In this document: one piece after another, positions 25,625-36,712 of the stretch
Layout of the letters: each line of letters begins with the position of its first letter
Position numbering within the stretch: position 1 is the first letter of the stretch
NCBI GenBank assembly: GCA_033026295.1
Contig: CM065177.1
Span: forward strand, 2,287,400-2,351,399
Source of the DNA: Channa striata
Lineage: Eukaryota; Chordata; Actinopteri; Anabantiformes; Channidae
Reading direction: 5' to 3'
Length of the DNA: 64,000 bases
Position numbers and translations under genes: made by a program
Notes under the pieces: model-generated
Told to the model about the DNA's origin: nothing
Seen by the model: the letters and a program-made list of their open reading frames with translations, nothing else
Databases searched by the model: none

Positions 25625-26475
25625 TGAGTCTAGTCAACTGGACGTTTGTCTTCTTGCTTGGAAATGTTTCACTGCTCGTCCAATCAGCTTCTTCAGTCTG
25701 AGGTAAAATTGGTTAGGGAACCAAGTTCTATACTCCAGACTAGGCCTTGTTTCTCACCTGACCTGATTCGTCTCATTAGGATGTTAATGGGGGGGTGGGG
25801 GGGATGTAATAATCACAACCCTTAAAACCCTTAATTCCCTTGAACGGGTTCATTAGGTGTGGCCCTCTTGGTGGATGTTTGAATCTTGCTAGCGATGGAT
25901 AAAAGGGCAGCATGGAAACAGGAGACAGATGCCTGAGGCCTCCTCTGTTGAGAGAAGCATTGTCTATGTGAACATAAATGGCTTCACGTCAGGCTTTGTC
26001 CTTCAGGTTTCCTGCTGAATCTGGTTCTTAGGTGTTGCTTCACCTGTGCTGGGCCATCCTCTTGTGTAGATGCTGTTTGGTTTCTCCAGTGTGGAGCTTT
26101 GAACACTCTTTGGACTGCATACGTTGTATTTTTCTTATGGTTAGGTGTTCAGTCATTCAGGTGGAGAAGTCTATGTCTCAGTGACTCAGTGGGATTGAAG
26201 ATGGATTGAACAGTTATATTTCTCAGAGTCTATGCTCTGTCTGTCGTCTGCTAGATCTGGACACCATCTTGTTTAAGGCCCACTTAGGGCTGTTTTGCTT
26301 TCATGGACGCAGGGATGTTTTATGTCCTGTGGTACAGGGTTCTGTGACTCCTAGTTTTGCAGTGGGTGTCAAACCATAGGAACTACTCAGCGTGTGTGGG
26401 TTTCCTGTAGATTTCTATTTCTAGGATTTTAAGAAGTCTTTGCTAACTGCACAGTTCAGGAAGTCCACTTTATAT
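25625..26475 (-). mobile_element. Penelope-like retroelement relic (3' portion)
   Basis: Read on the - strand, this aligns block for block with part of the element at 50845-52520: the segments around ttctgtgactcctag, cctgtagatttctat, tttggactgcatac and cctgaggcctcc are shared in order. Translation of the region near 26040-26110 recalls the GIY-YIG endonuclease segment of Penelope-like elements (GETKQ-like context), but stops and frameshifts are frequent. It has no intact frame and is 5' truncated. Confidence 0.6.
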
Positions 26476-26479
26476 GGAC

Positions 26480-29390
26480 TCAAGAGCTGATACATAACTA
26501 TAGCACTGGCAGGACAGATAGAAATCATTGCGAATATGTTGCACACTTAATTTAGGGGAAACAGTGGTGTGGGAAGGGTTATGCCACTACGTTGAGGCAT
26601 CTGAAGCAATGCAAGCATACTTCATGCATAATTCATACATTTTATAAAGTGTAAAGTTCACACAAGCCAAAAGTTATGCCAAACTCCACCGCATTGCTCC
26701 GTAGTCCTATTTCATGTGCAGCTAGCTTGCGCACGGAACTCCCACTCATTAAACTTAAAGGAAGTATGCCTAACTCGTTCATATCATACAAAAACACAGG
26801 AAAAAATATTAACAGTGTATGAACACATGTTCTACATTTTGTAATTATTAACTCAATTTAGGGGATAAACGGGAGATTAGGAAACCGACACACTCCTTTC
26901 AGCGTCAATCAACGTATTTAATGAAACACGGTCTGTCTCCCCCTGCTGGAGCCCCAAGGTAATAGGCATCAGTAGAGGATCGATGCACAATCAAACCAGA
27001 CAGACGGCAATTCACACTACATGCCTGCGCTCTGCTCTCTGTCTCACTGCCTGAGCCCTCTCTATTTATCCGGGCTTGGGACCGGCACAGAGGTCACTGG
27101 CTTACAACCCCTGTGGCTAGATTAACTTCTACCTGTTACAAATATAGTAACGTCAGTTAGACAGCCTGATGCATGGTAGATTTTTGATGTCTGTGTCATT
27201 CTAGGAGGTATTGATAGCTTCTCCAATAAGTAATTATATAGAAATAAAATATTTTCTCATAATGGTAGTTAAGACTCACAACATTTAATAGCATATAATG
27301 CTAACACAGACTGCTGTTCCACAACTTACATTCTGGGTTGTCATAAGACTGAAAATGCTCTAGGTTAAAGTTGTATTTGAGTAGAGATCAGGTACCTGGA
27401 ACCAACATTAAGGCATTAACTGGCTTCAGCTGTTTCAATGCCTCTTGGGAGAGGAATGGTTCACCATGAAGGCGTGTACAAGAGGTTATTCACTTATTCG
27501 CGTGCACCACATGCAGCTCATTCTGGTGTTAGTATTTCAGTAATATAACTTCATTTTCCATTTTTTCTTTTTTTTCTTGGCATTCATGGGTCTGGGGTGA
27601 TCAAGAAGTGAAGAACATCAACATCGCTTGTTTCATGTGTTTAACAGTTAGTATTATTTACAAAACTATTTACTGTGTTAATTTTTGCACACATTTAACA
27701 AAGAGCAGTGTTGCAAATATAAGCAACCCTAATGGGTTTGTGGTTGGTAGAGATTTGCTTCTCAAACTGGAACCTGACTTGACAGTTCCCTGTGGCCTAA
27801 AATGGGGCACCTGAGGTTTGATGTCTGATACTGAAATGTTAACCTCGGAAACTAGTTTAAATATCTTTCTGTAGCAATGTTTTTATTCCTAAAACATTTA
27901 GAAAATTACAGAAGCAGTGGTACTGCTGATCATTCAATTTCATTAAACTTGAACTGGTGACTTTCTAACCGATCCATTAATGGGTAAATGGGGCTGTGGA
28001 TGGAGCTGGCAGTGATGAATAAGTTTCACAGTTACTCTATCCCTAAAACTCCAGACACAGTGTGGGTGACACAGCAGCCCACCTTGCCTTGCTTGTGCCC
28101 AAAAACATCTCTCTGTTCCCCACTAATAGTGAACCCCACACAGAGGTAAAATTCTCCCAGCTCTAGGTATAATATTTTGACCTTTGTCCAACACACTTCC
28201 GGGGCCCGTTTGTCAATTTATGAACCCAGGAAAGAGTTCCACGGCCTAGGATAATTTCAAAATGCTCTGGGTCAAACACTTAGACCTTTTTCTAATCCTA
28301 AAACAATTCCACTTTAAGAAGAGGAATGTTTATTCTCATTGTATTATAAAGAAAGCACCCCAAACCCCCCATGCAAAGTACATGAACAAATACACTATGG
28401 TACAGCAAAACCTACGTTCACATTTTGTATTTGTTTGACACTATAAATACCAAATAATTCAATATGGACAATGGTTTAACAAATTCAGTGTAAAACACAC
28501 CTGTTGAACGCTAACATATTGTCTCAGGTGAAGGAAACATTACCATAAATTTACCAAAGTTAATAAAGTATATCACTGTTCAGATATTGTAGAAATAAAT
28601 ACAAACTGCTCCCTGATGAATTTGTGAATTCCATTAAAATTAATCTCTAAATATGAGTATTCACACCCCCTTTTCCTTTGAGTATTTAATTATGTAAAGG
28701 TTTTCAGCCTGAGAACTCTGATTTATACTAAAGTACTATTAGTCTTGCACGTAACATTTGCATGAAAGCTAACAACTGCAACAGTGACAAAAGGATAAAT
28801 GTCAGGCTTTTATATCAAATAATAACGTTGTAATATCAAATGTTTATATTGAACACTTACTTTCATTTGTAACCCTAGCACAAACAATACTTACAAATTT
28901 CAGGGTGGATATCAATTAAGCCATAAACATGCCAAACATACTCTCCCGAGTATGTGAAACCAGCTGGTGAACATAGTGGAGCATGTGACATGTAAGATCC
29001 AGATATTTTCCTCAGGAATGGACACAAGCACAAACCCAAAGTAATTTTACTGTTGCTCTATTTTTGCAAAATGTTTAAATAATTAACTGTTTGCTAAAAA
29101 GTTCATTATATTAACAAAAAACCTGACAATACTCAATATCACATTTGTGTTTACAACCAATAAAGCCTCCATGGTTTAGTCTATGATTAATAGCACAACC
29201 ACATAGACATCAGTCTTATATGGGGCGTAAGTAAAACTCCTGAAGTTACCTTTGTCCACATCAAAACAGATAGGACTTCTGCCAGGTGTGTCCTGGGGAA
29301 AGAAATGCTTGATGCCTGCCGTCCATCTTTAAACAAGATCTGGACCAGCTGCACAACGGGACATCTTGCACTAATCTCTAGATGATCTAT
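26480..29390. other. No gene recognised
   Basis: AT-rich intergenic DNA without recognisable exons or named repeats. A segment at 26880-27130 is GC-richer and has a cccctgctggagc string that could belong to an old interspersed element, but I cannot place it. Confidence 0.45.
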
Positions 29391-29392
29391 AT

Positions 29393-29577
29393 GGAGAAAT
29401 AGTCCGGGCGAGATGCGTTCACACTTGAGAAGAAATACTCCATCTAACTGGGTAATTTAAACAAAAAAGTAACGGAAACAATCACAGAAGATACTATCAG
29501 TTTACTAAATCAAAATTTACGTCTAAATAGATTTACTATTGAAAGTAAATCTATTTAGATCTCGCCCGGACTATCTC
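29393..29577. repeat. Short inverted-repeat element with an internal perfect hairpin
   Basis: A perfect 16-base inverted repeat (atagtccgggcgagat at 29399-29414 and its complement at 29559-29574) bounds about 145 bases. The match extends outward as ggag/ctcc with a two-base bulge. Just inside the right end is a second perfect palindrome: arms 29522-29537 and 29544-29559 (tctaaatagatttact) with a six-base loop. The left end has no equivalent. It is non-coding, probably a MITE or fold-back element. I do not recognise the family and see no clear target-site duplication. Confidence 0.7.
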
Positions 29578-29799
29578 CTGTTGTTAGCTGCATGTCTGAA
29601 TGCAGACAATGCCTGGACCTGATCCTCGACATCCTCAGGAATGCATGTCTGAAAAGGACTCAAGAAAGTCATAAAAACTGCACAAGTTGTGGGAAGCATT
29701 CAAAGAATTAAATTAACGAAAAAGGAAATGAGCTGATTGTAAATGAGCAGTTTGTATTTGTCTGGTTTCGCGGCAGGAATTTGACGTCGTATTGCAGGG

Positions 29800-31150
29800 G
29801 AATAATTATCTGCACAGGTCCTGGGGGCTTCCTAAGTCGATGCAGCTTCAGTTCAGAGAAGCCTGCCCTAATCAACGCAGCCCACAGCCCAGAGAGGTCT
29901 ATGCAAGTCGATGTAGCCAGCGGCTGAGAGACGTCTGCCTCAGTATGCATGCAGTTTAAAGAGGCCTGCCCAAGTTCCAGTTCCTGTTACTGCAACATGC
30001 GGTCTGTCCAGTTCCTGCTCGTTAAGTTCCTGTTCTTCAAGGTCCTGTTCCTGTGTTGAGGTCGGCCAGCATCTGTCCATCTCCTGTTTGTTCAGTTTCT
30101 GTTTCTGTGCCGATGTCACTCGTCACTTGTCAAGTTCCTGTTTCTCCAGTTCCTGTTCCTGTTCTGAGGTCGTCTAGCATCCATCCAGTTCCAGCAGCCA
30201 TTTGTCCAGCTATAGTTGGGTGTTGAGGTCAGCATCCCTGCGTCCACATGCTGCTTATTCTAGTTGTTGGGCAAGGTTTTCTGGTGGGGCTTTGCAGTCT
30301 TTCCTGGTCACTAATTGTCTCTCCTTCGGACTTGATTGCTATGGATGCATGTTAGAGGGCCTATTACTGGTCTCCAATTGTGGAGGCCCACTGTCCTTCC
30401 TCCAGACCCGATCACTTTGGACACATGTTTGAAGGCTGTCTGGAATCTGGTCCTAGAGGGGGTTGTTCTGTTATAGGTTAGATGTCTTATGTCCTGTTTT
30501 GGTTTTTCGCTGCCCTTGTCTTTCGTATTGACATTGGCTGTGTGTGTGTCCCTGCACTTGCCCATTGCCTTTCATCATCATCATTGTCATCATCATCATT
30601 GTTGGTGCTTGTGCAGAGTTCTGGGGTTGCTAGTGTGTCTTGGTCCGTTTCTGGTGCTTTTTCCTAATTACTTCTTCCTTTCCTGATCTTCAGCCTTAGA
30701 TACTGTTGTGAGTTTGTAGTTCTAGTTTGTTAGTCTTCTTGTTTAAAGTAAGCTTTTTTTTCTTATAGTGTTAGTCTTATCATTAAGAGTGTGTCGTGTA
30801 AGTTTTGTTATCGTCTAAGTTTCTGCCTTTGAGATAGTATTTTTATCTCAAATGTCTGAGCCAAGTGTAATAGTCTCAGTGGTTAAGGGTTTCATTATAG
30901 TCTGAGTTACAGCCTCAGTAGTTGAGTTAATATTGTTAAACCTTTTGAGTGAGTTTAATTATAGACCAAGTCTCTGTCTTTGAGTTAATATTTTCATCTC
31001 ATGTTTGTTGCTGAGTGTTATTGTATCAGTATTTTGTGTGATAACTTTTTAACAGTTTTTAGGTTAACCTCCTGCACTCTTGGTGTGTCGCAGCTTCTGC
31101 TTTTGAGTCCTATAGTTACAGTATCCAGTTACGGAACCTTCATCTCTCCT
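29800..31150 (+). repeat. Degenerate tandem-repeat region, possibly LTR-retroelement debris
   Basis: Three kinds of diverged repeat follow one another. The first is a unit of about 45 bases built on gagaggcctgcccaagtcgatg (29815-29970). The second is clusters of gttcctgttcctg joined to gaggtcggccagcatctgtcca (29970-30200). The third is a longer unit containing cctttgagttaatattttcatctca (30820-31040). The gttcctg vocabulary recurs at 35980-36350. I suspect remains of a retroelement gag region and LTR, but no enzymatic domain supports this. Confidence 0.4.
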
Positions 31151-32000
31151 TAAATCTGTACATGAATTAAAATGAACAAAACCTAAACATTTCAGATTTC
31201 TGCTGAAACTTCATGAGGTACATGTGGCACAAATCGGGACTAAACTCAAGTATTTGTACAAGTTCAAACCTGCACCCCCACCTTCCGTTTCTGTTCTCTG
31301 ATCTGAACCAGTTATAACCAAAATGGTCACACTGACACCTCGAGGCCACAGGAACAAACTGCAAGCCCACTGTAGGAAACCATTCCTGCTCCTCTTTGTG
31401 TAACTGAACAACTAATTCTCAGTCTCCTGCTCCTTTTTATGTCCTGCCATCTTCCTTTTGAATTCCTCTCCCTGTTGGGACTATTCAACATTAAACCACC
31501 CAGTCTGTTACCATCTACTTTTACTTTACTTCATTTTATATCTTCAGTATGTTTCACATGTAAGTGTCTGGTGGAGTGTTTATGTACATTTGAGGAAGAA
31601 ATGTAACACATTCATCATAGTCATCATTTTCAAAGTTTACTTCTTATCCAGTTCTGTGTAACAGAAGTCACTGTGTGGTGCTTGTGAAAACAGACACAGA
31701 GTAATAGACTGTTTGAGCCAGAAGCTGAATGAGAAACAGGACACACTCAGACTGGAAATACACAGGTTATATATTCTGTAGCAGGGAGCATGTATGACTG
31801 GTTACTGATAATAAGCAACATCACTGGAAATATTAAAGCATCACTTAAATCATACAAAAATGCAACAAATTATTGGACAGTAACAACTTTAAGAAATGCA
31901 CATTTTCTCTGTTTGGATTTGTGAATTCACTTACTGAACGTACAAATTAATTTCTTTGTCCATAGAGCAGATCACATTTCAGTCACTGCCTAGTTTCTGT

Positions 32001-33214
32001 TTACAGCATGTTGGTCTCACGGGAGCCAGGCTGCAGTATCTGAAGGGAGAAAATGAGTCTGATAGCTTTTCTAAACCAGGGGTAGAACAAGGCGTAAATC
32101 ACAGGGTTCAGACAGGTGTTAATATACATGAGAAGGACACCGAAGGTCACAGCTAAACTACTAAAAGTGTCTCTCCCTTGTATAATAACAGAAACTTGTA
32201 TAAGAGTGATACAGTAACATGGGCAGAAACAGATTAAGTACACAACTACAACAACACCCAGAGTCCTGGCTGCTTTCAGCTCAGATTTCCTGGTCGTTAC
32301 AGCCCCTGAAGGCCGGAGTGTGACGGCTCCAACATGAAAGCGCATGGCACGAGCCTGAGACACAGCCGTCACAAACACTCTCATATACAGAATTATGATC
32401 ACGGAGATTGGAGCAATAAAAGACAAAACAGTGTCAACAGTTATTGCAGTGTAGTCAACAAAAATTAAACACTCTCCATAGCAAGACATAAACCTACCTG
32501 GCTGAGCCAGATCATCTTTGTAAATCAGACTGCTGTAGAGAAAACAACAGGTCCAACACACATAAAGCCACAATTTAACCCTTGTCACAGTGACTCTGGT
32601 GGGGTAATGCAGAGGATCACAAATAGCCACATAGCGGTCGACTGATATGAGAATCATGTCTCCTATTGTGGTAGTGCTGATAACCGAGCCTGCAAAAACA
32701 CTCAGAGAACACATGAGGTCCCCCAACAGCCAACAGCCTGTCAGCTGTTGTGCTTGCAGAGGTATTACCAAGAGCCCACAAAGAAAGTCTGACACAGCCA
32801 GAGAGAGGATGAGGAGGTTGGTCGGGGTGTGCAGCTGCCTGCAGGGAGACAAAGATGTGTAATGTAACATCAGACATATGTCTTATGGCACATCTGCATA
32901 TTCAGCATTTAAAAACATTGTCAGCAAAGCAGAAAATACGTCCGGTGTCAAGATCTGAAGTTATTTATACACTAACTCTAAGTCACATTTTCTTGTATAT
33001 CAAACTGTTAATACTATCATCCGTTTTGCTGAGTTTATCTTTGCCTGAAGTGGGAGACTGAGATGATGACGAGCAGGTTGAGAACCACAGTGAGCACAGA
33101 GATGGTGAACAACAAATACATGAGGACAACATCAGACTGACTGTTCTTTGGTTTCCTGCAGGACGCATTGAGGAGTTGTGGAAAGCAGAGCTCTGCTCCG
33201 TCCTGGTCCTCCAT
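32001..33214 (-). CDS. Trace amine-associated receptor (teleost TAAR, class A GPCR)
   Basis: Two exons, 33214-33045 and 32838-32001, join in frame to 335 codons, the usual TAAR length. The start has A at -3 and G at +4. The N-terminus carries the NAS sequon at residue 16 and two Cys. Class A landmarks are present: Asp74 (2.50), Cys100 (3.25), DRY (124-126), Pro200 (5.50), CFCP in helix 6 and NPVIY (301-305). The helix 7 to helix 8 string NTCLNPVIYALFYPWF matches the TAAR signature. Position 3.32, normally the amine-binding Asp, is Gly107, whereas 5.42 is Asp192. The 206-base intron starts with GC, not GT; reading through it meets a stop four codons on. TAARs couple to Golf/Gs in olfactory neurons. 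It probably belongs to the expanded fish-specific TAAR clade; the subfamily number is not assigned. Confidence 0.92.
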
Positions 33215-33960
33215 CCTCAGAGAGAGGAGGAGAAACTTCAGACTAAAACTCTGTCACACAAATGATATATCGGTTTTTGGCATAACCATTGTTCCTCCCC
33301 TATTCCCATTTGAAACTTTATGAAAACATGACATCACACCATCAGCTCGCACACTTGTGTCTGTCAATCAGGTCATTTACAAATCAGCCCACAGCTGGAT
33401 GATAAACCAGTGTTTATTAAGTGATTTTGCTGTCTTACTAAACTCCAACTGACAATCAGCATAAAGCTTCCTGAGTGCTTCTTGAACAAGTGAACGGGAC
33501 AAGTTCAAAGGTTGCTCATTAGATATCATTGATCCAACACAAGAAGCAACATTTACCATTATCAGGGCTCAAGATGCAAAAAATGGATATTATAATAATA
33601 GTAATTTTGTGTGTGCATGTGGCCATTTGGTCTGAATATTTATATGAGTGGGGGAAAGACCCCCATAATAACTTCTATTGCCTCCTCTTTTTGTTTAGAT
33701 GCAGTTTAAACAGACGGTCAAAATATCCAGTTTTTTGGGACAAGAATAATTCTTGTCATTGGTGCTTCGCTGCTGCTGCTGCTCCTGCTATTTTTATTTT
33801 TAATTACTGTGAGCATTGTCTACATGATGACATTTGTCTCTTGAAGGACCGTCACTGAATTAGCGGATGCACCTGTGGTTCATCGAAAAAAGCGACTCAT
33901 TGAAAGCCGTTCTCCTACACCGAAACTGAGTTAAAGCTAGAGGGGCGGTATGGGTATAAA
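33215..33960. other. TAAR upstream region; nothing recognised
   Basis: This is the 5' flank of the - strand TAAR gene. I see no further exon or recognised repeat, and no obvious TATA box within 100 bases of the start. Confidence 0.4.
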
Positions 33961-34150
33961 CACTGATCAGGCATAAAAATATTACCACCTATGCAATAAT
34001 TCAATCCAATACAGCAGCTCTGCCATGAATTCTACTTTCACAATGTTATAATTTCTCAGTTTTTAAGTTGAAACTGTCAAAAAAGTCAAAATGTTCGGTG
34101 GAGTCGTACGGGTGTGCATTACAAGAGGTGGTACTTATGTTTTGGCCACT

Positions 34151-34972
34151 GTTACGAGCTTGGTTTGTAATGTGTTATAATGTGTTTATATACCTGTACC
34201 TGTGTACCTTGTCTCTCCCTGTGTGTGTGTGTGAATGTGTGTGACGTATGTGGCATTAATCAAGCGGTTAAGAGTGTGATTGGCTGACAGGTTTATTGGA
34301 TGCTGTTCCGGGAGCAGATTGGTTGCAGTCTCCACCTGAGGGTTTAAATCCAGTGTCTCCCAGTCCAACCCGGTACTCTCCTCTCGCCCACTGCCAGACC
34401 AACATACTAACTTTGGGTGTGGGTGTGGTTAGCCTTTTTTCTTTGAATACCAGTTTTCTCCTGTTTTTGGGTAGGAGAATAGGTCAGTGCATTGTATGAT
34501 TGTATTTTATTTTACATTTGATTAGGTAAGAACAGGCTTGGACATGTGCAGAGGAGGGATAGTGAATATATTGGTAGAAGGATGTTGGAGATGGAGCTGC
34601 CAGGCAAGAGGGCGAGAGGACGACCAAGGAGGAGATATATGGATGTCCTAACAGAGGACATGAGGTTAGCTGGTGTCAGAGAGGAAGATGCCCAGGATAG
34701 AGTGAAGTGGAAATGGATGATTCGCTGTGGCGACCCCTGATGGGAAAAGCCAGAAGAGTAGTCGATTAGGTAAGAGCAGGCTAGCCGGTTTAGTTATTTT
34801 TGTTTGTTATTTTTGGCTGGACCCACCCTGACGTTGTGAACCTGTGTCTAACCAGACGAACAATAAACCTTGTGGGCTGAAGTTTATCTGTTCTGGTGGT
34901 TTCAGGGCGCTGGGAAGAGGGGAGTCTCAATTTGTGTTGCTTCCTGGTTTTCCCCTAGGCTGGGGCGTAACA
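34151..34972 (+). mobile_element. Solo LTR with 4-bp target-site duplication
   Basis: The block begins TGTTACG and ends CGTAACA, the TG...CA terminal inverted repeat expected of a long terminal repeat. It is flanked on both sides by ccac (34147-34150 and 34973-34976), a 4-bp target-site duplication as made by Ty3/gypsy-type integrases. An AATAAA occurs near 34862, in keeping with an R region. No internal gag-pol is present, so it is a solo LTR left by recombination. Without the nested RTE insert and its duplicated target, the LTR is about 578 bases. Confidence 0.75.
34539..34763 (+). mobile_element. 5'-truncated RTE-type LINE tail nested in the solo LTR
   Basis: The frame reads GHVQRRDSEYIGRRMLEME, then a GRPRRRYMDVLTEDM-like segment and EEDAQDRVKWKW, ending CGDP and stop. 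This is the C-terminus of an RTE-clade LINE protein. The insert is flanked by a 19-base direct repeat with one mismatch (gattaggtaagaacaggct at 34520-34538; the second copy, at 34764-34782, has g for a). That repeat is the target-site duplication of its retrotransposition into the LTR. A homologous tail occurs at 43127-43470. Confidence 0.8.
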
Positions 34973-35532
34973 CCACCATATTTAAAATAAATGCGATATG
35001 GGGTTAACCCCATTACACTGTCTGTACTTTTTTACAAGACCATCCCCAAGATGATATTCAGCACTGGTCTACTGCGAGGATATCTATGCAGTGTAACATA
35101 ACATTACAAGATTAGGGAGACGGGCCAGAACGAACCACGACACAATAGCCACCCCAGAACTAAACGCAAGACCTTAAATACAAACAGCCATAGAGTGAGT
35201 ATAGAGTCCAGAATCGTAACACATTGCTCAAAACTGACAAGTACTGATATTTTTGGAAATATGCAATGACACTGATTCACAGTCAGTCAGAGTGTGTAAA
35301 AAGTGAGTTAGACCTTTTTCATTACACACAGTATTTGAAAATCCACATTTGTTTAAATCCCTCCATTCTCCAAGGTCTTTGGAATTCTACACTTCATCAA
35401 GTAGAGATTACATAGACTTAAAACAGTGGTATTCTTGAGATAATAGCACCAACACATGCTGATCTGTTCTATCAGGAGAAATTATTAGTGAATGGCACTA
35501 TTATTAAGATAACCAGGAAAATCTTCATGTAT

Positions 35533-35672
35533 GGGGAGCACGGTGGTGGAGTGCTTAGCGCTGTGGCCCCCCAAGCCGGAGGGTCGCAGGTTCCATGGCC
35601 CCTCTGTGTGGAGCCTTCATGTTCTCCTCGTGCTTGCATGGGTTTCCTCATGCAGTCCAAAAACATGAAACA
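35533..35672 (+). repeat. tRNA-derived SINE-like repeat
   Basis: Starts ggggagcacggtggtggag, continues with tagcgctgtggcc and a B-box-like ggtcgcaggttcc. It then has the body strings ctctgtgtggagccttcatgttctcc and gcatgggtttcctc ending in cagtccaaaaacatg. This is a very common teleost family. The pol III head is degraded (ttccatggcc instead of ttcgagtcc), so it is an old copy and not a tRNA gene. Confidence 0.65.
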
Positions 35673-35789
35673 TGCATGCAGTTCCTATTTATTCTCTCTT
35701 CCCTTCCTGAGTTCTTTTCAGTTAAATTTGATTCTATTGTTTATCTAAATAAATTTCGTTCACACTGCCCTTCTGCTGCCTTGCTGACT

Positions 35790-36530
35790 GACTTTGGTTA
35801 GTAGGATCTAACCAAAGACATGGACCCAGCAAGCAAAATGAAGGGGAAAGGGATTGATAATAATTAGCCTGCTAGTTTACAGGCCATAGTCAAGAGTTCC
35901 CCTGACCAAGAACGTGCCCAACAGCCTTGGCTAAAATCGAAGAGATCCTGTTTTCTAGACCCTGAGTAATGAACTTTCCAAATGCAACTACATTTATCTC
36001 CTGTTCCTGAACCAGTAGTTGTTTTACCTGTTCCTAAGTCAGCCAGCTTCCTCCCTCGTTCTGTGTGTGCTGAGGACTTGGCAGTGTCAGTAAAACTTGT
36101 CAACATTCAGCCCGGTGCTGTCCCTGAGCTGACCGTCACCTTATCTGCTTACCAGTCCCACCACCACCAATGTCCCTCCTAGTCCTTTATTTGGTCTGTC
36201 CCTGGGATGATCGATGCACTTCCAGTTCCTGCTCCTCAACTGGCCCCTGGTTCGGTCAGCACCTCACCTGCTGCTGCATTTGTCTCTGTTCTTGGGTTGA
36301 CTGACACCTTGCTTTCTGGGTAGACTGAAATCAAGCGTCCTGAGCCAGTTCCAGAGTTGTCTGACTTGCCCTGGGGTCTGACATAATCTGGACATTTCTG
36401 CTCCTGGCCTCATGTGGTTGGGGCCTGTTCTGCTCCTGAGTCAGTCTATGGATATCCTGTTTGGCAGATTTCTCTGGTTCAGCCTTTCTGTCTGCACAAG
36501 CCCCAGTCCCATGTCCAAGGGAGCTGTCAG
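35790..36530 (+). mobile_element. Possible degenerate LTR-retroelement gag-like region
   Basis: A perfect 10-base palindrome (ctttggttag at 35792-35801, six-base loop, complement at 35808-35817) precedes an ATG that opens MDPASKMKGKG before a stop. Below it run Pro/Val-rich frames built on gttcctg and ccagtt words. I associate an MDPA start and Pro-rich repeats with gag-like frames of fish retroelements, but there is no zinc knuckle, protease or polymerase. Treat this as a weak call. Confidence 0.25.
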
Positions 36531-36539
36531 AGACACTTT

Positions 36540-36712
36540 TTTTTAATTACAGAGTAATTTGGTACATTTGGTGCTCATCACCACTGGGAGCAACTGGGGG
36601 TTCAGTGTCTTGCCCAAGGACACTTCAACATGTAGCAAGCAGGGACTGGGGATCAAACCACTGACCCTGTGGCTTTCCAACTGACTCGCCTTACCAACTG
36701 AGCTATAGCCAA
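36540..36712 (+). repeat. Truncated copy of the ggttcagtgtcttgc repeat family
   Basis: Contains ggagcaactgggggttcagtgtcttgcccaaggacacttcaacatg and ends ccttaccaactgagctat. The order is the same as in the copy at 39578-39835 but without the first half. Confidence 0.6.

Larger units (their letters stand above)
33961..35010 (+). mobile_element. MITE copy split by an LTR insertion
   Basis: The left part (33961-34150) begins cactgatcaggcataaa, a terminal repeat typical of fish Tc1-like elements. It continues with sequence shared with the copies at 24250 and 56603 (ccaatacagcagctctgcc to ttttggccac). The right part resumes at 34973 (ccaccatatttaaaataaatg). Joining the parts across one ccac copy recreates the ttggccaccatgtttaaaatg seen uninterrupted at 56815-56836. 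The element was therefore present before the LTR landed. Confidence 0.75.

Noticed and set aside
34546..34740. A possible small Arg-rich gene
   Set aside because: It is the C-terminus of an RTE LINE, bounded by a target-site duplication.
35575..35610. A possible tRNA gene (ggtcgcaggttcc)
   Set aside because: Only a degraded B box within a SINE-like repeat; no cloverleaf can be formed.
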